Source: Microbotryomycetes sp. JL201
Lineage: Eukaryota; Basidiomycota; Microbotryomycetes
NCBI GenBank assembly: GCA_033819885.1
Contig: JAQYUZ010000075.1
Location: 1 to 29,073, forward strand
DNA: 29,073 nt
Direction: 5' to 3'
This document shows, in pieces, positions 29,043 to 29,073 of this stretch (its first letter is position 1; each line of letters starts with the position of its first letter). Under the pieces are notes generated by a model, which was not told where the DNA came from, made no database searches, and worked only from the letters and a program-made list of their open reading frames with translations. The position numbers and the translations under genes were made by a program.

Positions 29043-29073
29043 TTAGTATCCCCGGTCAGCAGTCATCTCTTTG
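29043..29073 (-). CDS. C-terminal end of a gene entering from the right (partial)
   Basis: On the minus strand nine codons, KEMTADRGY, run into TAA at 29043-29045. They are identical at base level to the codons at 2-28. The gene converges on the small membrane-protein gene that ends at 28967, mirroring the left edge. The protein is not recognised. Confidence 0.6.
   Translation of the reverse strand, partial: KEMTADRGY
29044..29072. repeat. Right arm of the 29-bp inverted repeat
   Basis: This is the perfect inverted copy of bases 2-30. It coincides with coding DNA of the right flanking gene, up to the second base of its stop codon. Confidence 0.85.

Noticed and set aside
1-29073. Window as one giant transposon bounded by 29-bp terminal inverted repeats
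   Set aside because: The repeat arms read as the end of a coding frame with a stop at the same place, no transposase or integrase is inside, no target-site duplication is visible at the edges, and the cargo is ordinary fungal genes.

Overview
This window looks like ordinary chromosomal DNA from a fungus, most likely a basidiomycete with a compact, intron-dense genome. The evidence is many short introns (mostly about 50-70 nt), a Ksp1-type kinase with the basidiomycete-style YMSYECRNN activation segment, a Sur7/PalI protein, a GPR1/FUN34/YaaH transporter, a CM1 spindle-pole/MTOC protein and GPI-type secreted proteins. I cannot name the species. Exon joins were read by hand from splice signals, branch-like motifs, frame continuity and, where available, comparison between paralogues inside the window. 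All twelve gene models carry introns, 64 in total. I see no tRNA, rRNA, CRISPR array, transposase or viral element.

Layout, left to right: the last nine codons of a gene entering from the left (1-31, +); a small mitochondrial-type membrane protein (140-716, -); a Ksp1-like Ser/Thr kinase (1038-5514, -); a gene-poor 1.4 kb stretch; a five-exon conserved-looking protein I do not recognise (6947-9006, -); a membrane-anchored GH5 glycoside hydrolase with a Cys-rich module and Thr-rich linker (9620-12231, +); two PhnP-like metallo-beta-lactamase-fold paralogues arranged tail to tail (12339-13866, +; 13914-15423, -); a GPI-anchored secreted protein (16072-17507, +); an acetate/ammonia-type transporter (18623-20215, +); a DUF4336-like protein (20496-21907, +); a Sur7/PalI tetraspan (22430-23695, +); a long coiled-coil CM1 protein (23973-28292, +); a second small mitochondrial-type membrane protein (28536-28967, +); and the last nine codons of a gene entering from the right (29043-29073, -).

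The most striking structure is the symmetry of the ends. Bases 2-30 are a perfect 29-bp inverted copy of 29044-29072. This is best read as coding DNA, not as a transposon end. In both copies the same nine codons run into a stop (TAG left, TAA right), and the identity stops exactly at the third base of that stop. The next gene inward on each side is the same small membrane-protein family, with both introns at matching places. So the ends look like an inverted two-gene duplication about 28 kb apart. The window (perhaps a whole contig) probably ends where the outer gene copies become too alike to assemble.

The second notable signal is splicing. Five of the 64 introns are best explained as GC-AG introns, and all five carry the same GCAAGT donor. 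They fall in four genes, including both metallo-beta-lactamase paralogues. That pair shares no intron position. One member has a reading-frame break that loss of one GTAC unit from a GTACGTAC repeat would explain. I found no undescribed defence, mobile or biosynthetic system.
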